In this document: piece after piece, positions 41,925-50,125 of the stretch
Layout of the letters: every line of letters begins with the position of its first letter
Numbering within the stretch: position 1 is the stretch's first letter
Assembly: GCF_025642155.1 (NCBI RefSeq)
Contig: NZ_CP106798.1
Coordinates: forward strand, 7,874,001 to 7,938,000
DNA length: 64,000 nt
From: Streptomyces sp. HUAS 15-9
Lineage (GTDB): Bacteria > Actinomycetota > Actinomycetes > Streptomycetales > Streptomycetaceae
Direction: 5' to 3'
The notes under the pieces: model-generated
Told to the model about the DNA's origin: nothing
Databases searched by the model: none
What the model saw: only the letters and a program-made list of their open reading frames with translations
Made by a program: the position numbers and the translations under genes

Positions 41925-43690
41925 TGCATCATCTGCTCCCACTGCTCGTCGCCCTTCCGCTGCTCGCCGCCGCCCTGCTCATCGCCGCCGGCCGCCGCCT
42001 GCCCCGCGTCGCCGCGGAGACCGTCGGCTGTGCGGTCTCCGGCGGCACGGCCGGCCTCGCGCTGGTGCTTCTGGTCAACTCCTCGCCTCCGCTGGTCGAA
42101 TGGGCCGGCGGCTGGGTGCCCGTGGACGGCGAGAGCGTCGGGATCGTGCTCGTCGGGGACGGGGCGGGGCTCGGCATGGCCGCGCTCGCCTCCGTGCTGA
42201 CGCTGGCGGCCCTGGTGTACTCCTGGCACTACTTCGACGAGCCGCCGCGCCGCCACGCGGGCTCGTTCCCCGCCCTGATGCTGGTCTTCCAGGCCGGCAT
42301 GTGCGGGTTCGCGATCGCGGGGGACCTCTTCAACGCGTTCGTGTTCTTCGAGCTGATGAGCGTCGTCGCCTACGCACTGACCGGCTACCGGGTCGACGAG
42401 GCGAGGGCTGTGCAGGGCGCGCTGACCTTCGGTGTGGTCAACTCGCTCGGCGCGTACGCGATTCTGCTGGGCATCGCCCTGCTGTACGCCCGTACCGGCG
42501 AGCTCGCCATGACGAAGATCGGGCGCGGTCTCGATGCCGCGGCCGCGCCCGGCGGGCCCGACGCCCTGGTTCTCGCGAGCTTCGTCCTCGTCCTGACCGG
42601 ACTGCTGGTCAAGGGCGCCGCCGTTCCCTTCCACTTCTGGCTGCCGGACGCGCACGCCGTCGCGCCCACGCCGGTGTGCATGCTGATGTCCGGCGTCATG
42701 GTCGAGCTCGGCGTGTACGGCGTCTGGCGGGTGTACGGCACCGTCTTCGCCGGACCCGGCGGCATCCCGCCCGCCGACCTGGAGCGGACCCTGGTCGTAC
42801 TCGGTGTGCTGACCGCCGCCGTGGGCGCCGTGATGTGCTGGTACCAGCGCCACATCAAACGGCTGCTGGCCTACTCGACGGTCGCGCACACGGGCCTGTT
42901 CCTCATCGCCATCGGCGTCCTCACCCCCGAGGCCGACGACGGGGCCGCGCTGTACCTCCTCGGGCACGCCGGAGTGAAGGCCGCGCTGTTCGCCTGTACG
43001 GGCATCCTCCTCGACCGCTACGGCAGCGTCGACGAGCACGAACTGCACGGCAGGGCCCGCCGACTGCGCACGGTCGGCGTGCTGTTCGCCGTCGGCGCTC
43101 TCGGACTCGCAGGGCTGCCGCCGTTCGGCACCGCCCTGGGCAAGGCCGTCACCGAGGAGGCCGTGGGCGGTCCGCTCACCGTGCTGTTCGTCGTCGCGTC
43201 CGCGGTGACCGGGGGAGCGGTGCTCCGGGTCGGTGCCCGGGTGTTCCTGGGCCTGGGGCCGAAACCCAGCACGGACTCGGCGTACGAGACCACCGGTTCC
43301 GGTGAACGGCCCGAGACCCGGCGCCGGCTGTCCCGCGTCCCCGACACCATGACCGTGGTACCGGCGCTGCTGCTCGCCGCGTCGCTGGCCGTCGGAGTGG
43401 CCCCCGGCTTCGGGGAGGCCGTGGCGCACGCCGTGAACGAGGCCGGGTCCGGGGGAGCCGTCGCCCCCGTGCACTGGACCGTGACGGGGGTCCTGTTCGG
43501 GCTGGTCTCGTCCGCGCTCGCGGTGGCGCTCGCGGCCGTGGCCGTCACCCGCCCCGCGCTGCTCGCCCCCGACGGGGCACGATGGCTGCGGCGCCTGGCG
43601 TCGGGGCACATCGGCGACTATGTGGCCTGGGTGCTGGTGGGCGCCACACTGATCGGCGCCCTGGCCCTGCCCGGTGTGCTGGGCGCCTGA
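41924..43690 (+). CDS. mnhD: MnhD-type proton-conducting antiporter subunit (NuoM/NuoN-like)
   Basis: 588 residues, about 14 helices. Complex-I antiporter motifs: LFNAFVFFELMSVVAYALTGYR with the key Glu, LLVKGAAVPFHFWLPDAHAVAPTPVCMLMSGVMVELGVYGVWR with the conserved Lys and the PxHxWLPxAH motif, and HIKRLLAYSTVAHTGLFLIAIG. This is the ion-translocating subunit of the cluster. No separate MrpA large subunit is encoded, so MnhD with the small subunits must form the whole channel or pair with a distant gene. Confidence 0.93.
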   Translation: MHHLLPLLVALPLLAAALLIAAGRRLPRVAAETVGCAVSGGTAGLALVLLVNSSPPLVEWAGGWVPVDGESVGIVLVGDGAGLGMAALASVLTLAALVYSWHYFDEPPRRHAGSFPALMLVFQAGMCGFAIAGDLFNAFVFFELMSVVAYALTGYRVDEARAVQGALTFGVVNSLGAYAILLGIALLYARTGELAMTKIGRGLDAAAAPGGPDALVLASFVLVLTGLLVKGAAVPFHFWLPDAHAVAPTPVCMLMSGVMVELGVYGVWRVYGTVFAGPGGIPPADLERTLVVLGVLTAAVGAVMCWYQRHIKRLLAYSTVAHTGLFLIAIGVLTPEADDGAALYLLGHAGVKAALFACTGILLDRYGSVDEHELHGRARRLRTVGVLFAVGALGLAGLPPFGTALGKAVTEEAVGGPLTVLFVVASAVTGGAVLRVGARVFLGLGPKPSTDSAYETTGSGERPETRRRLSRVPDTMTVVPALLLAASLAVGVAPGFGEAVAHAVNEAGSGGAVAPVHWTVTGVLFGLVSSALAVALAAVAVTRPALLAPDGARWLRRLASGHIGDYVAWVLVGATLIGALALPGVLGA

Positions 43691-44353
43691 TCAGGACCCG
43701 TACGACACATGCACCTCCTTGAAGCCCAGGGAACCCAGCAGGCCCTGGAGCATGCCGGTGGTGTTCGTCTCGGCCCGTGCGGTCAGCCCGCTGCCCGTGG
43801 CCGCCTCGCCGATGTGGCGTACGGCGAGCCGCTGCACGGCGTGCTCGCTGTCGGGGTTGTCCGAGAAGAGGTCGCCGAGCCGGTCGATCAGGCCGCGCTG
43901 CTTGGACACGGTGTAGGAGTGGTCGGCGTCGAGAGCCGGCCTGCCGAGCCGCGCGTGCGGCAGCCGGAGGGTGGCGGAGGTGCGGTCGCCGTCGACCGAC
44001 ACGTCCTTCTCACCGAGCTTGCCGAGGTCGACGTACGCGTCCACGGTGCCCGCCCCGACATACAGGGTGCGGGTGCCGCGGATCGCGGACGGCAGGTACC
44101 TGGCGTCCTTCTCCAGGTCCACGACGACCTGGAAGGTGCCGGAGGCGGCGTCGTAACGGCTGATGTCCTGGATGGACTTGAGGAGCGCGGGGCCGGACCG
44201 GTCGTGCGTCTCGGTGCCGAAGAGGTCCCCCAGGCCGGGGAGCACGGCCAGCCTGATTCCCGCGAACAGCACCGCGAGCACCAGGACGAGCGCGGTCACC
44301 AGCTTTGCCCACAGGGGCATGCGTGTCGGCAGGGCCTTGATGGACGTCGTCAT
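43691..44353 (-). CDS. DUF4230 family membrane-anchored protein
   Basis: 220 residues from the ATG at 44353 with AAGGAGGG upstream. One N-terminal helix, LVTALVLVLAVLFAGIRLAVLPG, then an extracytoplasmic domain with ALLKSIQDISRYDAASGTFQVVVDLEKDARYLP and YVGAGTVDAYVDLGKL, the DUF4230 pattern. Function unknown. It is convergent with mnhD with no gap. Confidence 0.85.
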   Translation of the reverse strand: MTTSIKALPTRMPLWAKLVTALVLVLAVLFAGIRLAVLPGLGDLFGTETHDRSGPALLKSIQDISRYDAASGTFQVVVDLEKDARYLPSAIRGTRTLYVGAGTVDAYVDLGKLGEKDVSVDGDRTSATLRLPHARLGRPALDADHSYTVSKQRGLIDRLGDLFSDNPDSEHAVQRLAVRHIGEAATGSGLTARAETNTTGMLQGLLGSLGFKEVHVSYGS

Positions 44354-44510
44354 GTCGACGGCCCTCCTTCCTACCGTGCGCATTCCCGCCAAAACCGTTG
44401 CCAGGCCGGTGCGTTGACCGAATGGCCCACCTGACGTAGGTGCGCCGGGCGCACGGGCGGTGTCAGTAGCATGAGCCCGCAGCCCGTAATGATCATGCGA
44501 GGAGCGGATC

Positions 44511-45473
44511 GTGCGTGACATCGCCGTCTTCAGTGGCAGTGCCCATCCCGAGCTGGCACAGGAGGTCTGTGCGCACCTCGGCGTGCCGCTCAGCCCCACC
44601 CGGGTCAGCCGGTTCGCCAACGACTGTCTGGAGGTGCAGCTTCAGGGCAACTGCCGGGAGCGGGACGTCTTCATCGTGCAGCCGCTGGTCAAGCCGGTGC
44701 AGGAGCACCTGGTCGAGCTGCTGATGATGTGCGACGCGGCCCGGGGCGCCTCCGCGGGCCGCATCACGGTCGTCATGCCGCACTACTCCTACGCCCGCTC
44801 CGACAAGAAGGAGGCGCCCCGTATCTCCCTCGGCGGCCGTCTGGTCGCCGACCTCATGGTGGCGGCGGGCGCGAGCCGCGTTTTGGCCATGACCCTGCAC
44901 TCGCCGCAGGTGCACGGATTCTTCTCGGTGCCCGTGGACCATCTGCACGCGCTGCGTGAACTCGCCGCGCACTTCCGGCAGTACGACCTCACGCGCACCA
45001 CCGTGGTCTCGCCGGACCTGGGCAACGCCAAGGAGGCCGCCGCGTTCGCCCGGCTGATCGGCGCCCAAGTCGCGGCCGGTGCCAAACAGCGGTTCTCGGA
45101 CGACCGGGTGAGCATCAGCTCCGTGATCGGCGAGGTGACCGGGCGGGATGTCATCGTGCTGGACGACGAGATCGCCAAGGGCAGCACGGTGATCGAACTC
45201 CTGGGAAGGCTACGGGAGTCGGGGCCGCGCTCGATCCGGGTGGCCTGCACGCACGGGCTGTTCGCGGCGGGCGCCCTGAAGCGGCTGACCGAGCAGCCGG
45301 ACGTGCTGGAGATCGTGTGCACCAACACCGTGCCGGTACCGGTGGAGGACATCGAGGAGCACAAGGACAGACTGCGCGTTCTGTCCATCGCCCCGGCGCT
45401 CGCCGAGGCCGTACGCCGGATTCACAACGGTGAGTCCGTCAGCGCCCTGTTCGACGCGCCCCGGAGCGAATAG
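44511..45473 (+). CDS. prs: Ribose-phosphate diphosphokinase (PRPP synthetase)
   Basis: 320 residues from the GTG at 44511 (GAGGAG upstream). Family blocks: MRDIAVFSGSAHPELAQEVC, RFANDCLEVQL, ERDVFIVQPL, the ATP/PP region MPHYSYARSDKKEAPRISLG, VVSPDLGNAKEAAAFA and the ribose-5-phosphate loop DVIVLDDEIAKGSTVIE. It makes PRPP from ribose 5-phosphate and ATP. Some positions differ from the housekeeping form (GSAHPELA in place of GxSNxxLA; SPDLGNAK), so it may be a second copy. It sits 64 bp before an EF-Tu gene on the same strand. Confidence 0.92.
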   Translation: MRDIAVFSGSAHPELAQEVCAHLGVPLSPTRVSRFANDCLEVQLQGNCRERDVFIVQPLVKPVQEHLVELLMMCDAARGASAGRITVVMPHYSYARSDKKEAPRISLGGRLVADLMVAAGASRVLAMTLHSPQVHGFFSVPVDHLHALRELAAHFRQYDLTRTTVVSPDLGNAKEAAAFARLIGAQVAAGAKQRFSDDRVSISSVIGEVTGRDVIVLDDEIAKGSTVIELLGRLRESGPRSIRVACTHGLFAAGALKRLTEQPDVLEIVCTNTVPVPVEDIEEHKDRLRVLSIAPALAEAVRRIHNGESVSALFDAPRSE

Positions 45474-45537
45474 ACATGAAGGACGAGAGGCAGCGGAGCC
45501 GCACTTGACATCACCCACGTGACCAGGAGGGTCGGCA

Positions 45538-46731
45538 GTGGCGAAGGCGAAGTTCGAGCGGACCAAACCGCACGTCAACATCGGCACCATCGGTCATATC
45601 GACCATGGCAAGACGACCCTCACGGCCGCCATCACGAAGGTGCTGCACGACAAGTTCCCCGAGCTCAACCCCTTCACGCCGTTCGACCAGATCGACAAGG
45701 CGCCGGAGGAGCGTCAGCGCGGCATCACCATCTCCATCGCGCACGTGGAGTACCAGACCGAGCGCCGGCACTACGCGCACGTCGACTGTCCGGGGCACGC
45801 GGACTACATCAAGAACATGATCACCGGTGCCGCCCAGATGGACGGCGCGATCCTCGTCGTCGCGGCCACCGACGGGCCGATGCCGCAGACCAAGGAGCAT
45901 GTGCTGCTGGCCCGGCAGGTGGGCGTGCCCTACATCGTGGTCGCGCTCAACAAGACGGACATGGTGGACGACGAGGAGATCCTGGAACTCGTCGAACTGG
46001 AGGTGCGCGAGCTGCTCACCGAGTACGAGTTCCCCGGCGACGACGTGCCGGTGGTGAGGGTCTCCGCGCTCAGGGCGCTGGAGGGCGACCCGCACTGGAC
46101 CGCCTCGGTACTCGAACTCCTCGACGCCGTCGACGAGTTCGTGCCGGAGCCGGAGCGCGACGTGGACAGGCCGTTCCTGATGCCGGTCGAGGACGTCTTC
46201 ACCATCACCGGCCGCGGCACGGTCGTCACCGGCCGGATCGAGCGCGGCACGCTGAGGGTCAACAGCGAGGTGGAGATCATCGGCATTCATCCGCAGAAGA
46301 CGAGGACCACGGTCACCGGTGTCGAGATGTTCCGCAAACTCCTCGACGAGGGGCGGGCCGGGGAGAACGTCGGCCTGCTGCTGCGGGGCGTCAAGCGGGA
46401 GGAGGTCGAGCGCGGCCAGGTCGTCATCAAGCCCGGCTCGGTCACACCGCACACGGTGTTCGAGGCACGGGCGTACATCCTGTCGAAGGACGAGGGAGGC
46501 CGGCACACGCCGTTCTTCGACAACTACCGCCCCCAGTTCTACTTCCGCACCACCGATGTGACCGGTGTGGTGACCCTGCCCAAGGGCACCGAGATGGTCA
46601 TGCCGGGCGACAACACGACCATGCGCGTCGAGCTGATCCAGCCGATCGCCATGGAGGAGGGCCTGAAGTTCGCCATCCGGGAGGGCGGGCGGACGGTGGG
46701 CGCCGGTCAGGTCACCAGGATCATCACGTAG
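45538..46731 (+). CDS. tuf: Elongation factor Tu, probable second copy
   Basis: 397 residues, full length. GTPase motifs [15 protein letters not shown] and NKTD, plus [26 protein letters not shown] and the C-terminal [20 protein letters not shown]. It delivers aminoacyl-tRNA to the ribosome. It is not beside rpsL-rpsG-fusA, so it is not the str-operon copy. Compared with the usual Streptomyces EF-Tu1 from memory, it has many Lys-to-Arg changes ([29 protein letters not shown]) but stays close overall, more like EF-Tu2 than the divergent EF-Tu3. The positions known for kirromycin resistance look wild type. GTG start with AGGAGGG upstream. Confidence 0.93.
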   Translation: MAKAKFERTKPHVNIGTIGHIDHGKTTLTAAITKVLHDKFPELNPFTPFDQIDKAPEERQRGITISIAHVEYQTERRHYAHVDCPGHADYIKNMITGAAQMDGAILVVAATDGPMPQTKEHVLLARQVGVPYIVVALNKTDMVDDEEILELVELEVRELLTEYEFPGDDVPVVRVSALRALEGDPHWTASVLELLDAVDEFVPEPERDVDRPFLMPVEDVFTITGRGTVVTGRIERGTLRVNSEVEIIGIHPQKTRTTVTGVEMFRKLLDEGRAGENVGLLLRGVKREEVERGQVVIKPGSVTPHTVFEARAYILSKDEGGRHTPFFDNYRPQFYFRTTDVTGVVTLPKGTEMVMPGDNTTMRVELIQPIAMEEGLKFAIREGGRTVGAGQVTRIIT

Positions 46732-46741
46732 GCGGACGGGG

Positions 46742-47122
46742 TCACAACGAGCCGGACGTGGCCTCGGGCTGGCCCAGGGCCGCGTCCAGGGTCGGCTGCG
46801 GGGGCAGCAGCCGCGAGAGTCCGGTGAGCCGGAAGACGCGCAGGGTCAGCGGGTGGGTGCAGACCAGCTGCAGCTGCCCGTCGCGGTCGAGCACCCGGCG
46901 CCGGGCCCGGTACAGCAGGCGCAGCCCCGAGCAGTCGAAGAACTCGATGTGCCGCAGGTCGAGCACGATCCGGGCACCGGTCCGGTCCGTCACCCGGTCC
47001 AGATACGGAGCGATCTCCGTGGCCGCGGCGATGTCGATCTCGCCGCGGAACTCCAGCACCGTGTGACCGCGGTCCTGGTGGACACGCAGATGCCGGGACA
47101 GCGATGCCGGGTCCTGTCGCAC
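46742..47122 (-). CDS. STAS-domain anti-sigma factor antagonist
   Basis: 126 residues from the GTG at 47122 with GGGAGG upstream. STAS core: [26 protein letters not shown] and the phosphorylation loop [22 protein letters not shown] with a conserved Ser. Such proteins release sigma factors by binding an anti-sigma kinase. No kinase or sigma factor is adjacent. It is convergent with tuf. Confidence 0.9.
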   Translation of the reverse strand: MRQDPASLSRHLRVHQDRGHTVLEFRGEIDIAAATEIAPYLDRVTDRTGARIVLDLRHIEFFDCSGLRLLYRARRRVLDRDGQLQLVCTHPLTLRVFRLTGLSRLLPPQPTLDAALGQPEATSGSL

Positions 47123-47295
47123 GGCCGAACCACCTCCCACCCGCACCCGGAAACTGTTCCCCGCCCAGCAAGTTACCCTCGATAGAGGGAATTTGAGCAT
47201 GTTCGATTGACATATGTCTTCCAGTTTGGCGCATGTCTTCCCGTGTCGCGGGTGACGTACCTCCGACAACACGCACCCGGCGCTGGTGACGGGCC

Positions 47296-47433
47296 CGGGA
47301 GTGCCTGGAGCGGCTCGGCGAACCGCTGAGCCTGACCGAGCTCGCCGGTCACGCGCGGATGCGCCTGCGCACCTTCGCCTGCCGCAGGCGTACCGGGATA
47401 CGTTCCGGGCGACCCGCTGATCTTCGAACGTTA
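47296..47433 (+). pseudogene. Remnant of an AraC/GlxA-type regulator (C-terminal HTH)
   Basis: A frame without a start reads ECLERLGEPLSLTELAGHAR then MRLRTFACRRRTGI, which lines up with the AraC/GlxA pattern ...L-x-x-P-L-(S/T)-(L/V)-x-x-L-A-x-x-A-x-(M)-S-x-R-x-(F/L)-x-R-x-(F)-x-x-x-T-G. No upstream DJ-1/PfpI domain and no intact second HTH are present. This relic fills part of the 414-bp gap between the STAS and TetR genes; nothing else is seen there. Confidence 0.5.
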
Positions 47434-47536
47434 CGGCCTGGTGCCGTGTCGTAGGACCGGAACGGGAGCCGAACCCCCGACGGGGTGGAGGTCTGGCCTC
47501 TGATGCGGCACGGCGGCCCGGCCTGCCGGTGACGCG

Positions 47537-48100
47537 TCACCGGCTCATGTGCAGCGCCACCAGCAACTGCCAGACCTGGTCGGCGACTTCGTCCGAGGAG
47601 GCCGTCAGGAGCCCGTGCAGCCAGTCGGCGAGCACACCGGCGAAAGTGGCGGCCACGGCCGAGGCGACCAGCGGGGCGTCCGCGGCGCCCGCCAGCTCCC
47701 GCTCGGCCAGGCTGCGGGCCCGCAGATCCCGGTGCAGGACCCGGCCCAGCGGCCCGCCGCCGCCCGGCGTGAGCAGAGTCCGGTACAGGGCCGCGTGCGG
47801 GGCGAGGCCCGCGAAGAACTCCCGCAGCGCGGGCGGGGCGTGCACCGGATCGGGGCGCCCGCGCCAGGCGTGCAGCGCGTCGACCGCGTCCCGTACGACG
47901 TCCGCGCAGGCGTCGACCGCGAGTGCCTCCAGGCCGTCGTAGTGCACGTAGAAGGTGGCCCGGCCGACCCCGGCCCGGCGTGCCAGCGCGGCCACGCCCA
48001 CCTCCTGCAGGGGCCGCTCGGCGCACTCCTCCAGCAGGGCGGCGCGCAGCCGTGCCCGGGTGCGCGCGGCCCGCGGGTCCTCGGGTGCGGGCCGGGTCAC
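47537..48100 (-). CDS. TetR family transcriptional regulator
   Basis: 187 residues from the GTG at 48100, overlapping the DUF1304 stop by 4 bp. HTH: RARLRAALLEECAERPLQEVGVAALARRAGVGRATFYVHYDGLEALAVD. The C-terminal domain is a helical ligand pocket (ALREFFAGLAPHAALYRTLL). It is translated from the same message as the DUF1304 protein and is probably autoregulated through the triple operator at 48492-48545. Confidence 0.92.
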   Translation of the reverse strand: MTRPAPEDPRAARTRARLRAALLEECAERPLQEVGVAALARRAGVGRATFYVHYDGLEALAVDACADVVRDAVDALHAWRGRPDPVHAPPALREFFAGLAPHAALYRTLLTPGGGGPLGRVLHRDLRARSLAERELAGAADAPLVASAVAATFAGVLADWLHGLLTASSDEVADQVWQLLVALHMSR

Positions 48101-48459
48101 CGCGCGAGGAGCACGGCGGTCAGGGCGAGCGCGCCGGGCAGCGCCTGGGCGAACAGGATGCGGCGGTTGGCCGTGAGCGCACCGAACACGCCCGCGACGA
48201 CCACACACGACAGGAAGAACACCTGGACCCGGAAGCCGGTCGGATCGGCGGCGATCAGTCCCCACGCCAGGCCGGCCGCCAGGAAGCCGTTGTAGAGCCC
48301 CTGGTTGGCGGCGAGCGGCGCGGTGGCCCGCGCCATCTCCGGGTCGAAGCCGTGCAGCGCCCGGCCCGGCTTCTTCTGCCACAGGAACATCTCCAGCACC
48401 AGGATGTACGCGTGCAGCGCGGCCACCAGGCCGACCAGCACGTTCGCCACGATTTCCAT
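48097..48459 (-). CDS. DUF1304 family small membrane protein
   Basis: 120 residues, four hydrophobic helices: MEIVANVLVGLVAALHAYIL, LAANQGLYNGFLAAGLAWGL, FFLSCVVVAGVFGAL and ALPGALALTAVLLA. The E-M-F-L-W and NQGLYNGFLA words are those of DUF1304 (YqhA/YwdK-like). Function unknown. It leads the operon with the TetR gene. Confidence 0.9.
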   Translation of the reverse strand: MEIVANVLVGLVAALHAYILVLEMFLWQKKPGRALHGFDPEMARATAPLAANQGLYNGFLAAGLAWGLIAADPTGFRVQVFFLSCVVVAGVFGALTANRRILFAQALPGALALTAVLLAR

Positions 48460-48491
48460 GATCGGCGGACTCCTCACCCCACTCGCTGCTT

Positions 48492-48545
48492 GGACAGGTG
48501 TCCAATATAGTCGGACACCTGTCCAATATAGCTGGACAGGTGTCC
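48492..48545. promoter_or_regulatory. Three phased TetR-type operators
   Basis: GGACAGGTGTCC at 48492-48503, GGACACCTGTCC at 48513-48524 and GGACAGGTGTCC at 48534-48545, each with GGACA/TGTCC arms and spaced exactly 21 bp start to start (two helical turns). The A/T-rich AATATAG linkers between them may contain the -10 box. They sit between the PucR-type gene stop and the DUF1304 start, so they serve only the DUF1304-tetR operon. Confidence 0.85.
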
Positions 48546-48551
48546 ATGAGG

Positions 48552-49835
48552 TCACCCCGGGTCGCCCGACCCGGTTCCGCCGCCCCTGCGGAGCTCCCGG
48601 GCGCGCAGGGCCAGCTGCATCTCGAAGCGGGCCTCCGGGTCGTGCAGCAGCCCGCCGAACAGCTCGTCCAGCTGCCGCATCCGGTAACGCACCGTCTGCG
48701 GATGCACGGCCAGCCGCCCGGCGACCTCGGGGACGCCCCGGCCGGACTGGAGCCAGCTCAGCAGGGTCTCCGCCAGCCGTTCGCGCTGCGGCGGGCGCAC
48801 CTGTGCCAGCGGGCGCAGCCGGCGCTCGGCCATGGCGTCCAGCAGCGCGTCGTCGCGCAGCAGCAGAAGCGTGGACAGATGGTCCTGGCAGCGCACGATC
48901 CCGGAGTCCGCCTCGGTGGCCACGAGCACACCCCGGCGCACCAGATCCAGCGCCTCGGCCGCCCAGTGCAGCGATCTCGCCCCCTCCTGGAGCGCGACCG
49001 TCGGCCCCATCGCCGCCCGCAGTCCGTTCAGCGCCCCGGCCACCGCCCGCCCCCGGCCCGGCCCCTCCGGGTCGGGCACGACCAGCAGCGCGGGCTGCAC
49101 ATCGAACCGGGCCAGGAACTCCGGCGGCACGATGGGCTCCGCCCCCGACCACTGCCCGTGGTCCACCGCCACCACCGCCACGGCTCGCGGCACCGTCCAG
49201 CGCGCGGCGTGCGCGAGATCCGCGATCGCCTCGGCCGAGGCCGGGGGATCGGCGGTGAGCAGATCGACCAGGCGTGCCCGGCGCTGCTGGAGCTCACCGG
49301 CCGCGTGCAGACGTGCCTCGGTGTAGCCCGCCGTCGTCGCGGCCGCCATCTCGTCCAGGTGCAGAAACAGCGCTTCGCCGAAGGCGCCCAGCACATGGCG
49401 GGGCAGCAGGCCCTTGTCGACCAATGCGTTCACCCGGCGCCAGGTCACCCGTGCGCCCAGGCGCAGCGCCGACTGGAACGAGTCGAGGCTGCGTCCCTCC
49501 TCGGCCTCACCGCGGCCGATGCGCTGGTACGTCGCCTTCACGGGCTCCCAGTCGGTGTCCGGTTTGGCCATCCGCTCCAGGAATCCCTGCAGCGCGTGGT
49601 CCACACCGAGATGCACACCCTGCATGTAAGTGTCGTCCATCGGACGCGCGTACTCCGGGATCTCCGTTCTGATCGCCCGGACGACCTCCTCGGTGATATC
49701 GGCGAAAAATGGTCTCAGTCGGTCGGGCAGACCTGGCGGCAACGACTTGAACGGGCCGCGAATGTCGACTGCCCCCGCTGCGGCTCTCTTCGGCACGGCA
49801 GTGACGATACCGGCGAGTAACCCGTGGGGGCTCAT
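48552..49835 (-). CDS. PucR/CdaR-type helix-turn-helix regulator
   Basis: 427 residues from the ATG at 49835 (MSPHGLLAGIV); no good ribosome-binding site, so the start is uncertain. The N-terminal ~200 residues are helical (LPPGLPDRLRPFFADITEEVVRAIRTEIPEY), a middle part resembles a GGDEF-like CdaR domain, and the C-terminus is the PucR HTH: RLAETLLSWLQSGRGVPEVAGRLAVHPQTVRYRMRQLDELFG. These activate catabolic genes or, in Streptomyces, control development; the target is unknown. The 290-bp gap to the conservon holds a GAGGGT...ACCCTC hairpin at about 49941-49958. Confidence 0.85.
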   Translation of the reverse strand: MSPHGLLAGIVTAVPKRAAAGAVDIRGPFKSLPPGLPDRLRPFFADITEEVVRAIRTEIPEYARPMDDTYMQGVHLGVDHALQGFLERMAKPDTDWEPVKATYQRIGRGEAEEGRSLDSFQSALRLGARVTWRRVNALVDKGLLPRHVLGAFGEALFLHLDEMAAATTAGYTEARLHAAGELQQRRARLVDLLTADPPASAEAIADLAHAARWTVPRAVAVVAVDHGQWSGAEPIVPPEFLARFDVQPALLVVPDPEGPGRGRAVAGALNGLRAAMGPTVALQEGARSLHWAAEALDLVRRGVLVATEADSGIVRCQDHLSTLLLLRDDALLDAMAERRLRPLAQVRPPQRERLAETLLSWLQSGRGVPEVAGRLAVHPQTVRYRMRQLDELFGGLLHDPEARFEMQLALRARELRRGGGTGSGDPG

Positions 49836-50125
49836 CAATGGAAGACAGTTGTCCGGGTGCGAGTTGTCCCTCGGTGACAAGCGGGGTGTCGGTAAGTTCC
49901 CTGGTCTGTAAGGGTGTTTGTCGATTTGTGGCTCCTGTCGGAGGGTGACGGAACCCTCACGTCCGCGACTGCCTGAAGTTGATCCTTTGGGGTTCAAACC
50001 CGATAAGCTCCGGACCGGCACTGCGAGTTGACGCCTTCCTTGGATGGGCCGGCCCGTAGTGCGTACTCATGAGTGCGGCCTTTGCACACCCCCCGTTTCG
50101 ATCGTGTTGCTTTCGAAGGATGCAG

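Noticed and set aside
48492..48545. CRISPR-like spacing of repeats
   Set aside because: Only three 12-bp dyads with 9-bp spacers, far too short for a CRISPR array; they fit operators.
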